Notes under the pieces: model-generated
Database searches by the model: none
Seen by the model: the letters and a program-made list of their open reading frames with translations, nothing else
What the model was told of the DNA's origin: nothing
In this document: one piece after another, positions 36,014-43,733 of the stretch
Layout: each line of letters opens with the position of its first letter
Numbering within the stretch: the stretch's first letter is position 1
Position numbers and translations under genes: made by a program
Assembly (NCBI GenBank): GCA_002689655.1
Contig: NZHC01000076.1
Location: 1-64,000, forward strand
Direction of reading: 5' to 3'
Length of the DNA: 64,000 bases
Origin: Rhodopirellula sp.
GTDB taxonomy: Bacteria > Planctomycetota > Planctomycetia > Pirellulales > Pirellulaceae

Positions 36014-37902
36014 ATCGTACAAAAAGCCTTTGGCGAAAACTTACCTACTTGGCAATTCTGTTAGCCATGTTGATTCCCTTGTTCTTGCTGGGACAGCCGT
36101 CCGGTGGCAAGGGTGATCCAGGCGGACAACTGTCCGTGATGAGACATGAATACAACATTGCGGAAAGTGATCTCGGTGAAATCAGCCCCGCCAGTGAGAC
36201 CATGAAACTCGCATCGCTCGGGATGCGTGGGGTCGCGGCAACACTTTTGTGGAATAAGGCACACACCTACAAAGTGATGCATGAATGGGATCGCTTGAAG
36301 GCAACGCTGAATAACATCGCCCTGCTCCAGCCTCACTTTGACAAAGTATGGGAACATCAGGCACATAACCTCGCGTACAACGTTTCCACAGAGTTCGACG
36401 ATTACCGGCAACGGTACGAAATGGTCCGGGAGGGAACTGAGTTCCTGACGCGTGGAGTGCGACAAAATACCAATGCCCCACGACTGGTTTGGTACACCGG
36501 TTGGTTTTATGGGCAGAAACTGGGAATGGCTGATGAGAAGGTGCAATTCCGACGTTTATTTTCTGACGATGAAATGCTCCACGATGCTCTTCTAGCGGAA
36601 GAGATCGCTGTCGACAGTCCGGAGGCCAGAGGACCATTAGGAAAGCCTGACAATTGGCTGGTCGGTCGACTCTGGTTGAATCACGGTTACGAGATTGTTG
36701 ATAGCGGAGTAAAAATCCGCCGACAAACCCCACTCAATTTCTACGAGACCGGGCCTAAGTGGCGTATCAAACACGCTGAGTCAATCGAGTCTGAAGGAAT
36801 TCTTGATGAAAGAGCCCAGAATGCCTGGCAAATGGCCGATGATGATTGGCTCGCTTTCGGGACCAGAAGCATCCCTACGACATCGCCATTTACGATCAAG
36901 CTGGATCAACTGGAAGATCTGGAAGCTCAGAGAGATGAAAAAATCGAAGAGTTCCGGCAACTCAACGAGAAAGCTTTTGCTGCCGCCCGACAAGCCAGAA
37001 TTGACACACTGCCAGCCGAGATCGCTGAATACTGGCAGAAACCTGAATCGGAAATGACACCCGAACAGCGACAGTTAATGCCGTCCATTCTAAAAGGACT
37101 GATCCCCGACTTGACTGCTCTAGCAAAAACGTCGGATGAATCCGTCCGACTAGAATCGGTGAACATCGCCGGCCAGGTGAGGGATTTAAACGCGCGGATT
37201 CAGAAAACCATCGGTTATCGAACCCAAATCAATTATTCCTACTGGAAAACGCTTGCACAAGCAGAACAGGAAGAACGAACCGTAACCGCCAGAAGGTTAA
37301 TTTACGAAGCTGAACGAGCCAACAACAATGCTGAACTCGATAAGGCTATTGAACTTTATGAACAAGCTTTTGTGGTCTGGGCTGAGATTTTTGATGACTA
37401 CCCGCTGCTAACCATTGATGACACTGCTGAGGACCTCTTCAATTCAGTAAGACGTTACATGGTCGCAATTGACTCGCAGGAGATTCCTGAGGATTTCCCG
37501 CTGGCGACTTTTGTCAGCTTGATGGGTGAGTTTGGCCAAGTCGACGCCCGGATGTACGAGACGATCCGTCAAGAGAGCAAAATTGCTGCTGAAAAACGTC
37601 GCATGGAGTTGGAAGAAGAGGAGAAGAAGCGGCAGGATGAGGCAGACAAGATTGACGCGGCGGCTGAGGACAGTGCGGCTGAGGACAGTGCGGCTGAGGA
37701 CAGTGCGGCTGAAGACAGTGCACCTGAAAAGAGCGAACCCGAGAGTGCCGAACAGCCTTCCACTCCTGGCCAAGACGCATCTGTAGGACTTGAACAGTCC
37801 GGCTCAGATGGGGATGCCAACAGCGGTGATGCAGGTAGCGCAGGAGACCAAGCGGCTGCTGATGACGTGACAAAGCCGGCGGAGATAGCGGAGGAGGAGT
37901 GA
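36010..37902 (+). CDS. membrane-anchored helical-repeat protein of the ABC operon, unknown function
   Basis: This is a 630-aa protein coupled to the permease by an ATGA overlap. An N-terminal signal anchor (10-29, 'LTYLAILLAMLIPLFLLGQ') is followed by an extracytoplasmic alpha-helical body with TPR-like helices ('KVWEHQAHNLAYNVSTEFDDYRQRYEMVREG', 'ERANNNAELDKAIELYEQAFVVWAEIF'). Conserved-looking motifs include 'LASLGMRGVAATLLWNKAHTYK'. A coiled coil (about 525-550, Glu/Lys/Arg-rich) precedes a disordered acidic tail that contains four copies of Ala-Glu-Asp-Ser-Ala (37660-37719). I do not recognise a named family. Its strict coupling to the exporter suggests a structural partner reaching across the periplasm. 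A strong bidirectional terminator follows at 37943. Confidence 0.8.
   Translation: MNRTKSLWRKLTYLAILLAMLIPLFLLGQPSGGKGDPGGQLSVMRHEYNIAESDLGEISPASETMKLASLGMRGVAATLLWNKAHTYKVMHEWDRLKATLNNIALLQPHFDKVWEHQAHNLAYNVSTEFDDYRQRYEMVREGTEFLTRGVRQNTNAPRLVWYTGWFYGQKLGMADEKVQFRRLFSDDEMLHDALLAEEIAVDSPEARGPLGKPDNWLVGRLWLNHGYEIVDSGVKIRRQTPLNFYETGPKWRIKHAESIESEGILDERAQNAWQMADDDWLAFGTRSIPTTSPFTIKLDQLEDLEAQRDEKIEEFRQLNEKAFAAARQARIDTLPAEIAEYWQKPESEMTPEQRQLMPSILKGLIPDLTALAKTSDESVRLESVNIAGQVRDLNARIQKTIGYRTQINYSYWKTLAQAEQEERTVTARRLIYEAERANNNAELDKAIELYEQAFVVWAEIFDDYPLLTIDDTAEDLFNSVRRYMVAIDSQEIPEDFPLATFVSLMGEFGQVDARMYETIRQESKIAAEKRRMELEEEEKKRQDEADKIDAAAEDSAAEDSAAEDSAAEDSAPEKSEPESAEQPSTPGQDASVGLEQSGSDGDANSGDAGSAGDQAAADDVTKPAEIAEEE
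37660..37719 (+). repeat. 15-bp tandem repeat, four copies, in frame
   Basis: The unit GCGGCTGAGGACAGT is repeated four times without gaps; the last copy has GAA for GAG. It encodes (AAEDS)4 in the acidic tail of the preceding membrane-anchored protein. Near-identity of the copies implies recent slippage, so copy number may vary between strains. Confidence 0.95.
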
Positions 37903-37942
37903 GGAAGGTTGCCAATTGGCAAACGATCTCAGAAACATTCGC

Positions 37943-37983
37943 AAAAAAACGCGGCTCACCAACAAGGGTGTACCGCGTTTTTT
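37943..37983. terminator. bidirectional Rho-independent terminator
   Basis: A-run, CGCGG, inner CACC/GGTG, CCGCG and a run of six T form a hairpin with A/T tracts on both sides. It sits between the convergent ABC operon (stop 37902) and the FKBP gene (stop 38023) and can serve both. Confidence 0.92.
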
Positions 37984-38022
37984 GTTATCAATAGAAATTC
38001 AGCTGGCAAAACTCAGCTGGGC

Positions 38023-38733
38023 TTACTGAATACCGAGCAGTTCGACTTCGAACACAAGCACTTCGTTAGGCCCGATAGCCGGCTGGCTACCACGCTCGCC
38101 GTAGGCAAGATCGGAAGGGATGTAAAGCATCCACTTATCACCGACCTTCATCTTCTGCAAAGCCATTTGCCAACCTTTGATGACTTGATTGGCCTGAAAG
38201 CTCGCCGGCTGTCCTCGTTGCACTGAACTGTCGAAGACACTTCCATCGATTAGTTTTCCTGTGTAGTGCACTTGCACAGTATCGTCTGGTTTCGGAGAAG
38301 GACCACTTCCAGCTTTCAATACTTTGTACTGAACGCCACCATCCATGGTTTTTACGCCTTCCTTTTTGGCATTCTCGGCGAGGAACTGAACCCCCTTGGC
38401 TTTCTGAGCAACTGACATCTCGGCTTGTCGCTTGGTGAGCAATGCCTGAATTTTTGCTTGAGTCGCCTGCAGTTGCTCATTTGTCAAAGTGGGTTGCTTC
38501 AGTGCAACACCCTCCTGAAAACCTTTCAGAAAAGCTTCCAGCTTCATGTCTTCTGCCTTGAAGCCGCTTTGGCCCATATTCTGACCAACGGAGTAGCCGA
38601 GGAAATAACCTATCAGCTCGTTGTCAGACATGCCAGCATTAGGGGCGGGCGGGGTTTCTTGTGCCATAACAGACTGGACAATTGCACCTTGGCAAATTGT
38701 CATTGCTCCTGCGATCAGGAATGATTTGAACAT
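38023..38733 (-). CDS. secreted FKBP-type peptidyl-prolyl cis-trans isomerase (Mip/FkpA-like)
   Basis: This 236-aa exported folding catalyst accelerates cis-trans isomerisation of prolyl bonds. It has a signal peptide (1-24, ending SVMAQ), an N-terminal dimerisation domain with 'NELIGYFLGYSVGQNMGQSGF' and a long helix ('NEQLQATQAKIQALLTKRQAEMSVAQKAKG'), and a C-terminal FKBP domain with 'DDTVQVHYTGKLIDGSVFDSS', 'VIKGWQMALQKMKVGDKWMLYIPSDLAYGERG' and 'LVFEVELLGI'. All are Mip/FkpA features, including the aromatic pocket residues. The ATG has AGGA 7 bases upstream. It probably assists outer-membrane and secreted proteins, of which this region encodes many. It shares a terminator with the convergent ABC operon. 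Confidence 0.96.
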   Translation of the reverse strand: MFKSFLIAGAMTICQGAIVQSVMAQETPPAPNAGMSDNELIGYFLGYSVGQNMGQSGFKAEDMKLEAFLKGFQEGVALKQPTLTNEQLQATQAKIQALLTKRQAEMSVAQKAKGVQFLAENAKKEGVKTMDGGVQYKVLKAGSGPSPKPDDTVQVHYTGKLIDGSVFDSSVQRGQPASFQANQVIKGWQMALQKMKVGDKWMLYIPSDLAYGERGSQPAIGPNEVLVFEVELLGIQ

Positions 38734-38931
38734 CTTGGTTTCCTAGGGAACGCTCGGTCACCGTGTCCACGATGCCCGATCCGGGGAGAGGATAGCGACC
38801 CGATCATGGCCGCAACATCAAAATGGCACTTCCGAGGCCATCAACCTGACAGCAGGATAACAACGTGGCAAGAACCGAACATAGCCCCCAAACCGCGGTT
38901 TCGATCTCAAAAAAACTATTCGAAGCGTTTA

Positions 38932-38976
38932 AGCCGGTAGGATCGCAGAAAACCTTCTACAAAGGCCCTACCGGCT
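38932..38976 (-). terminator. hairpin at the 3' end of the Ser/Thr kinase gene
   Basis: AGCCGGTAGG and CCTACCGGCT are perfect 10-bp inverted copies around a 25-base loop that itself contains CCTT/AAGG. The structure overlaps the kinase stop codon (38968-38970). No T-run follows immediately, so it may be a Rho-assisted terminator or an mRNA-stabilising stem. Confidence 0.5.
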
Positions 38977-39993
38977 CAGCAGCGAGGCACACACGATCAC
39001 AGCCATTACGACAGCAACCATGACAACCAACCGCCCCCAACTCACCTCGTCTGAATGTGTGCTCCCTGCCTGACGAATTTCTTGGCGCAAGAGCTCCTTC
39101 CCGCGAGCGACCACATCGTCGGCACCAACATCGTCGTCGGGTTGATTACCCGTTTTACCCTGATCAGTCTCAGAATTTTCATCCAACTGCAGCATCAATG
39201 CCTGTACCTGCCGAGCATTGAATGGGCGATCTTCGGGATTCTTTTCCAGCAACCGGCTAACAAGGGCGTCCAAGTCGAGCGGACAAGAACCAACAAAATC
39301 GCGCACATGAGGAGCCTCAGTGCGCAGGTGCTGCTCAAAAAGCTGAGCAAAATTATCGCCCTGAAATGGGGTCCTACCAACCAGCATTTCGAACAGACAA
39401 CAACCAAGTGAATACAAATCGGCCTTGCCTGAAACAGCCTCGTCGCCTGTGATTTGCTCAGGTGCCATGTAAGCATGGGTTCCAACTGTCATCCCACTGG
39501 CTGTGATATCACTTCGATCCAGATCGCGTGCAATTCCAAAGTCACCGAGCTTAATCTCACCTGATTTGGTCAGAAACAAGTTACTCGGTTTGAGATCACG
39601 ATGAATGACTCCATTGTTGTGGGCATACTGGAGAGCCGAGCAAATTTGGCGAGTCACTTCAACAACGATTGGCCAGTCAAATGCACCTTTGATCTGCAGC
39701 AATCCCTTGACAGTACCTCCGTCGACAAGCTCCATGACATAGAACAGTGTCCCGTCATCTTCACCCCCACCGTGGTAGCGCACGATATTCGGGTGGTTCA
39801 AGCGTTCCAGAATCGCCATTTCACGACGGAAGCGAGCACGAATCAACTGATCCTGACAAACTCCAGGATGCAGTTTTTTGATCGCAAAATGCTTCTGGGA
39901 TGACTTCTCGATACCTTGATAGATCGTCCCAACGGTTCCGACACCAAGGACGTCACCCAATTCAAATTCGGAAATCTGTCGGAACGTCTGCAT
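38968..39993 (-). CDS. membrane-anchored eukaryote-like Ser/Thr protein kinase
   Basis: This is a Hanks-type kinase of 341 aa. Gly-rich loop 'GVGTVGTIYQG' (about 16-26), 'FAIKKLHPG' with the ATP-binding Lys, 'VIHRDLKPSNLF' catalytic loop, 'IKLGDFGIARDL', 'GTHAYMAPEQI' and 'DLYSLGCCLFEMLVGRTPF' are all intact, so the enzyme should be active. A hydrophilic linker follows and then a single C-terminal membrane helix (about 320-341, 'GRLVVMVAVVMAVIVCASLLS') with only a couple of residues beyond, so the kinase faces the cytoplasm without an external sensor domain. This tail-anchored arrangement is common among planctomycete kinases. GGAGA lies about 11 bases before the ATG. Substrate unknown. Confidence 0.95.
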   Translation of the reverse strand: MQTFRQISEFELGDVLGVGTVGTIYQGIEKSSQKHFAIKKLHPGVCQDQLIRARFRREMAILERLNHPNIVRYHGGGEDDGTLFYVMELVDGGTVKGLLQIKGAFDWPIVVEVTRQICSALQYAHNNGVIHRDLKPSNLFLTKSGEIKLGDFGIARDLDRSDITASGMTVGTHAYMAPEQITGDEAVSGKADLYSLGCCLFEMLVGRTPFQGDNFAQLFEQHLRTEAPHVRDFVGSCPLDLDALVSRLLEKNPEDRPFNARQVQALMLQLDENSETDQGKTGNQPDDDVGADDVVARGKELLRQEIRQAGSTHSDEVSWGRLVVMVAVVMAVIVCASLLSR

Positions 39994-40117
39994 GACTGGC
40001 TAAATCTCCATCACCTGCACGTGACTCGCAGAAGACCACACGCAAACAACTCTTCACCAGATGAGATCGGCCGGCTCGGGCTCAGGATGAACCTTTACCA
40101 GACATTAACGACCAAAC

Positions 40118-40432
40118 CTAAACGCCTGCAATCTTCTCGATGCGAACACGAGTATGGATCTGGCGATGACCCGTTCGGCGTCGGCTATTCTTACGACGTC
40201 GGAATTTCTGCACATAGATTTTCTTGTCCATTTTCGGACCGATAATCGACGCTGTTACCGACGCGCCATCCAAGGTCGGCGAGCCGAGCTTCAATCCCTC
40301 GTCGCCACTCACGGCCAGAACTTTTTCGAAAGTAAGGCTCTCACCTTGGGGGACATCTCGGTAATCGACATCGACCTCCATTCCAGGCTCGACTCGATAT
40401 TGGCGACCGCCGTCGACGATGATGGCGTACAT
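40118..40432 (-). CDS. rplU: 50S ribosomal protein L21 (bL21)
   Basis: This 104-aa protein binds 23S rRNA in the large ribosomal subunit. The N-terminus 'MYAIIVDGGRQYRVEPGMEVDVDY' and the end 'MDKKIYVQKFRRRKNSRRRTGHRQIHTRVRIEKI' are diagnostic, including the basic KxRRRKN..R..GHRQ motif. The length is normal. In most bacteria rplU is followed at once by rpmA (bL27); here the next gene downstream is the Ser/Thr kinase, 124 bases away, and no L27-like frame is present. The upstream region (40433-40770, 338 bases, no gene) contains a perfect hairpin that could be part of a leader. Confidence 0.97.
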   Translation of the reverse strand: MYAIIVDGGRQYRVEPGMEVDVDYRDVPQGESLTFEKVLAVSGDEGLKLGSPTLDGASVTASIIGPKMDKKIYVQKFRRRKNSRRRTGHRQIHTRVRIEKIAGV

Positions 40433-40570
40433 AGGACTATCTCTCTACAAGTTTGTTATCTGTTCTTTTCGGGCCGCGTAGTGTAACGCTCCCTGCCTCT
40501 GGCGCACAGGCCTTCCTAGGGGTCTTTTGTGGCGTTATCGATTTGTTTTCTCGTTAGATGGGGTGTTTTC

Positions 40571-40592
40571 CTGATTTCGCTGGTGAAATCAG
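40571..40592 (-). promoter_or_regulatory. hairpin in the upstream region of rplU
   Basis: CTGATTTC and GAAATCAG form a perfect 8-bp stem with a 6-base loop, about 140 bases before the rplU start and 180 bases after the enoyl-CoA hydratase stop. No T-run follows on the minus strand, so it is not an obvious terminator. It may be part of an rplU leader or an operator. The remainder of 40433-40770 shows nothing coding. Confidence 0.35.
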
Positions 40593-40770
40593 TGTGGGGC
40601 TTTGGGAGGACATGCCACAAGCCAACCCCTTGAATGTCAAGAAATGTCGGGATTTAGGCAAAAATCAAGGCAGTAACTCCCACTTCTCTCTTAAATCAAG
40701 AGCTTTGCCCATTTAGCCCTCCCTGAGGGTGACAGCCTGCGGTACCAGCTCGCATTCGACTCGGAAGACA

Positions 40771-41559
40771 CTATTTGGGCCAAATCGGCTCTCGATGTTC
40801 GAGAAATGATTGAATCCCCTCACGGGCAGATTCCGTTGTACAGGCGGTCGCACTCCCGGCCGCACCCGCCGACAGCTGGCTTAGCAGCAATTCACCCACA
40901 CTTTCGTTGAGCAAGCGTTTCGTCGCCTGCATTGCTTCCAGTGGTGCGGCGGCACATTGGGTAGCCAACTCGGTCGCCGCAACCCAAATTTGCTTGGGTT
41001 CCACCGGCGCATCACATAATCCCCAATGACTTGCCTGAGCCGCGTTGACCGTTTGCCCAGTCAAAACCATCCGGGCTGCGGTCGCCCCACCCAACCGAAA
41101 TGATAATAAAGCGGCAGTTGCACCACCCACCAGCCCACGACGCACAGCAATCGCTCCAAACATTGCCTGGTTTGAAGCCACAATCAGATCGGCGGCCAAA
41201 GCGAGCCCAAGTCCCGCACCCAATGCACCCCCATCCACTGCCGCAATAATCGGCTTCGGAAAGCGAAGCATCGCTTCATACAGCTCGGTTAGATTTCGCC
41301 ACACTGCCAACCACTCTGGCAGGGCCGGAGTTTCGGGCATTTGGGCAATCTCCGACATCACGTTGAGATCGATCCCAGAACAAAAATGATCTCCACTTCC
41401 GGTCAAAACAACTGAAGCCACTCGCTTTTCCTGATAGATATCAGAGAAAGCTGTCATCAAATCCTCAATCAACTGTGGATTCAACGCGTTTCGTGTTTGC
41501 GGGCGATCCATCAGGATCGTCGCCACATTGGCGTGAACTTTGACATCGACGTACTGCAA
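40771..41559 (-). CDS. enoyl-CoA hydratase/isomerase family protein
   Basis: This 262-aa crotonase-fold enzyme acts on acyl-CoA thioesters. The frame opens at 41742, but the first part includes the terminator of the upstream gene; a TTG at 41559 has a perfect GGAGG 6 bases upstream and gives the normal family length, so I take it as the start. 'VATILMDRPQTRNALNPQLIEDL', 'VVLTGSGDHFCSGIDLN' (first oxyanion-hole segment) and 'IAAVDGGALGAGLGLALAADLIVAS' (second oxyanion-hole glycine) are classical. 'GAIAVRRGLVGGATAALLSFRLGGATAARMVLTG' follows, where a hydratase normally has a catalytic Glu ('PE.G'); here 'RRGLVGG' suggests that Glu is missing, so the reaction may not be water addition. No beta-oxidation partner is adjacent. 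Confidence 0.88.
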   Translation of the reverse strand: MQYVDVKVHANVATILMDRPQTRNALNPQLIEDLMTAFSDIYQEKRVASVVLTGSGDHFCSGIDLNVMSEIAQMPETPALPEWLAVWRNLTELYEAMLRFPKPIIAAVDGGALGAGLGLALAADLIVASNQAMFGAIAVRRGLVGGATAALLSFRLGGATAARMVLTGQTVNAAQASHWGLCDAPVEPKQIWVAATELATQCAAAPLEAMQATKRLLNESVGELLLSQLSAGAAGSATACTTESAREGIQSFLEHREPIWPK

Positions 41560-41650
41560 AATGAGCCTCCGGTCACAGGGCCAGGATCGAAGAATATTCA
41601 AAGCGTTCATCATGCCGTAATTGAGAACAGCAAACCAGCCATGCAACGCC

Positions 41651-41693
41651 AAAAGAAAACCCCACGGGCCGTCTTCGCAGACAACTCGTGGGG
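41651..41693 (-). terminator. Rho-independent terminator after the YTV repeat-protein gene
   Basis: CCCCACG and CGTGGGG pair, with an inner GTCT/AGAC stem, and the minus strand then reads TTTTCTTTT. It lies 36 bases past the stop of the 41730-43733 gene and within the overlong frame of the enoyl-CoA hydratase, supporting the later start of the latter. Confidence 0.88.
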
Positions 41694-41729
41694 CTTGAAT
41701 CTCAAAATCAATCTCACAGATGATGCCAA

Positions 41730-43733
41730 TTACTTGCAGCAACCGCAGGAGACTTCAGTAGTCACAGGTTTGCACACACGAACCTGCACTTCTTTCATCG
41801 TGGTCACAGGAACACATACGCTGTATTCCTCTGGTACCTCCTCCGTAACTGTATCGTAGACAGTCACCTTACAAGTACGAGTCCGCTCCTCAGGGACACA
41901 CTGCGTGTACTTAATCTCGCGAGTCTTTTCCTGCATTTCCATGCGAGTCCGTTTCACGGCACGGGTCCGTTCTTCGGTCTTACAAGTGGTCTGCGAGACC
42001 ATGCGAGTACGATCTTCCACACGTGTCCTGGTAAGAGGAACTTTTCGAGTCCGTGTTTCCTTGACCATCTTTGTCACAGGAAACGTGCGTGTCTTCTCTT
42101 CAATACGACACTTGGTAACGTCACGAGTACGCTCTTCCTCGCGCGTCTTGCAGACGTTCACCATCCGCTTTCGCTCCTCTACTGCCATCTCACAGTAAGC
42201 TACCTGACGAGTCCGTGTTTCCATTCGTGTTTTACAAACAGGAACGGTCTTGGTGCGGGTTTCGCGACGATAAGTCGTGACAGGCACTTCGCGAGTCTTT
42301 TCTTCGACACGGATCTTGCAAACAGGAACTTCACGCGTTCGTTGCTCAGTGTGGTACTTAGTGACCACACAATCGCGGGTTCGCTCCTCAGTACGACACT
42401 TCTGGACTTTAACCATCCGTGTTCGCTGCTCAGGACGACATTTGGTAACGCTAACTTTGCGAGTTCGCGTTTCAGTCTTACAGTGCGTCACAGGCACCCT
42501 CCGGGTACGAGTTTCCGTTTTGCAACGAGTCACCGTGTACGTGTAGGGCACCTTGGTGGTTTGACGCTCGTAAGTTGTGCAAGCCACCTCTTCAGTTACA
42601 AGATTTGGGACGTGCACACGCTTGTAAACCGTTCTAGTTCCGCCACAGCCATCATTACAGCCATTGCGACAACCACGAGTACATCCACCGCAAGCAACTT
42701 GCACTGACTGGCATTCGTAGCCACCGCGATCGCGGGTCACCGTTCGCATCGTGGTCACAGGAACGCACTTGGTGACGGTTCGCTCCGCACTCACAGTTTC
42801 CTGTATCGGAACCTGCACCGTGTACGTTTGCTCCACCTCTTCGGTGTAGGGAACACGCACTTTGTAAGTCTGCTCAACTTGCTCGGTGTAGGGAACCATT
42901 ACCGTGTAAGTCTGCTCAACTTCCTCAACGTACGGGACTTTGACCTTGTAGGCCTTAGCCACTGTTTCCTCTACAGGTACACGACAAGTGTACGTCTGCT
43001 TAACCATCTCGGTGTAAGGAACACAAACCTTGTAGGTCTGCTTGGTCATCGTCGTCTCAGGAATACAAACGGTGTAAGTTTGCTCAACCTGTTCGGTGTA
43101 AGGAACACAAATCTGATACTCGACTTCACGAGTTTTTTTGACAGGAACCTTCACTCTGTAGATCTGCTCGACCTGCTCTGTGTAAGGAACCATCACTTTG
43201 TAAGTTTCCTTCTCTGTGTAAGGAACCATTACTCTGTAAGTTTCTGTCACTTCCTCAGTCTTGGGCACGCAAACGGTGTAGGTCTGCTGGACCTCCTCTG
43301 TGTAAGGCACACAAACCTGATAGGTCTGCTCGACCTGAGTCTTCACTGGAACTTGGACCTTGTAGGTCACTTCCTCTGTATACGGCACACAAACATTAAC
43401 CTTGTAGGTCTCAGTACGTGTTTTCTCGTGGGGAACATTGACTGTATATGTCTGTTCACGAGTTTCGACCTTAGCCACTCTCCGAGTGACATTTTTCACT
43501 CTCGTGCGTGTTTCGCTCTGATAGCTCGTGTGGGGAACGATCCGGGTCTCAGTGACATACTGAGTACGCGTCACCGTGCAGGTGCCGCACGCAGGTTTCA
43601 CTTCGCCACAATCCGTGGCGGAACCAGAGCTAGTGGTGCATTCGTTGCAACTACCGCGTGCCGCTTCGGCTCCTAAGCTACACAAAAACGCGGCCAAAAT
43701 CCCGAGCATAAAGTGCTTCAATCTCGATCTCAT
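41730..43733 (-). CDS. YTV-type cysteine-rich tandem-repeat cell-wall protein
   Basis: This is a 667-aa exported protein built almost entirely of 14-residue repeats. The ATG at 43733 is preceded by GGGAGGGAG and opens a signal peptide (1-25, ending GAEAARG). About 16 N-terminal units follow the pattern T-Y-x-V-x-V-P-Y-T-E-x-V-E-Q. A central Cys/Gly knot ('CGGCTRGCRNGCNDGCGG') is followed by about 16 units of R-T-R-x-V-x-V-x-x-C-x-x-E. The chain ends in 'SCGCCK'. The Tyr-Thr-Val repeats and high cysteine fit the YTV-domain proteins reported from the proteinaceous cell wall of Rhodopirellula baltica. A disulphide-crosslinked structural role is inferred. The N-half is acidic and the C-half strongly basic. 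A good terminator follows. Confidence 0.85.
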   Translation of the reverse strand: MRSRLKHFMLGILAAFLCSLGAEAARGSCNECTTSSGSATDCGEVKPACGTCTVTRTQYVTETRIVPHTSYQSETRTRVKNVTRRVAKVETREQTYTVNVPHEKTRTETYKVNVCVPYTEEVTYKVQVPVKTQVEQTYQVCVPYTEEVQQTYTVCVPKTEEVTETYRVMVPYTEKETYKVMVPYTEQVEQIYRVKVPVKKTREVEYQICVPYTEQVEQTYTVCIPETTMTKQTYKVCVPYTEMVKQTYTCRVPVEETVAKAYKVKVPYVEEVEQTYTVMVPYTEQVEQTYKVRVPYTEEVEQTYTVQVPIQETVSAERTVTKCVPVTTMRTVTRDRGGYECQSVQVACGGCTRGCRNGCNDGCGGTRTVYKRVHVPNLVTEEVACTTYERQTTKVPYTYTVTRCKTETRTRRVPVTHCKTETRTRKVSVTKCRPEQRTRMVKVQKCRTEERTRDCVVTKYHTEQRTREVPVCKIRVEEKTREVPVTTYRRETRTKTVPVCKTRMETRTRQVAYCEMAVEERKRMVNVCKTREEERTRDVTKCRIEEKTRTFPVTKMVKETRTRKVPLTRTRVEDRTRMVSQTTCKTEERTRAVKRTRMEMQEKTREIKYTQCVPEERTRTCKVTVYDTVTEEVPEEYSVCVPVTTMKEVQVRVCKPVTTEVSCGCCK
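41840..43460 (-). repeat. 42-bp (14-codon) degenerate tandem repeats in two blocks
   Basis: Block 1 (about 42795-43460) encodes TYxVxVPYTExVEQ units and block 2 (about 41840-42540) RTRxVxVxxCxxE units; both have a 42-bp period. The periodicity keeps several antisense frames open, which explains the long plus-strand open frames here. The copies differ at DNA level, so expansion is not recent. Confidence 0.88.

Noticed and set aside
42828-43676. 282-codon open frame on the plus strand
   Set aside because: It is antisense to the 14-codon repeats of the YTV gene; the periodic codons keep the frame open. Its translation is a Leu/Val/His-rich repetitive string without a ribosome site.
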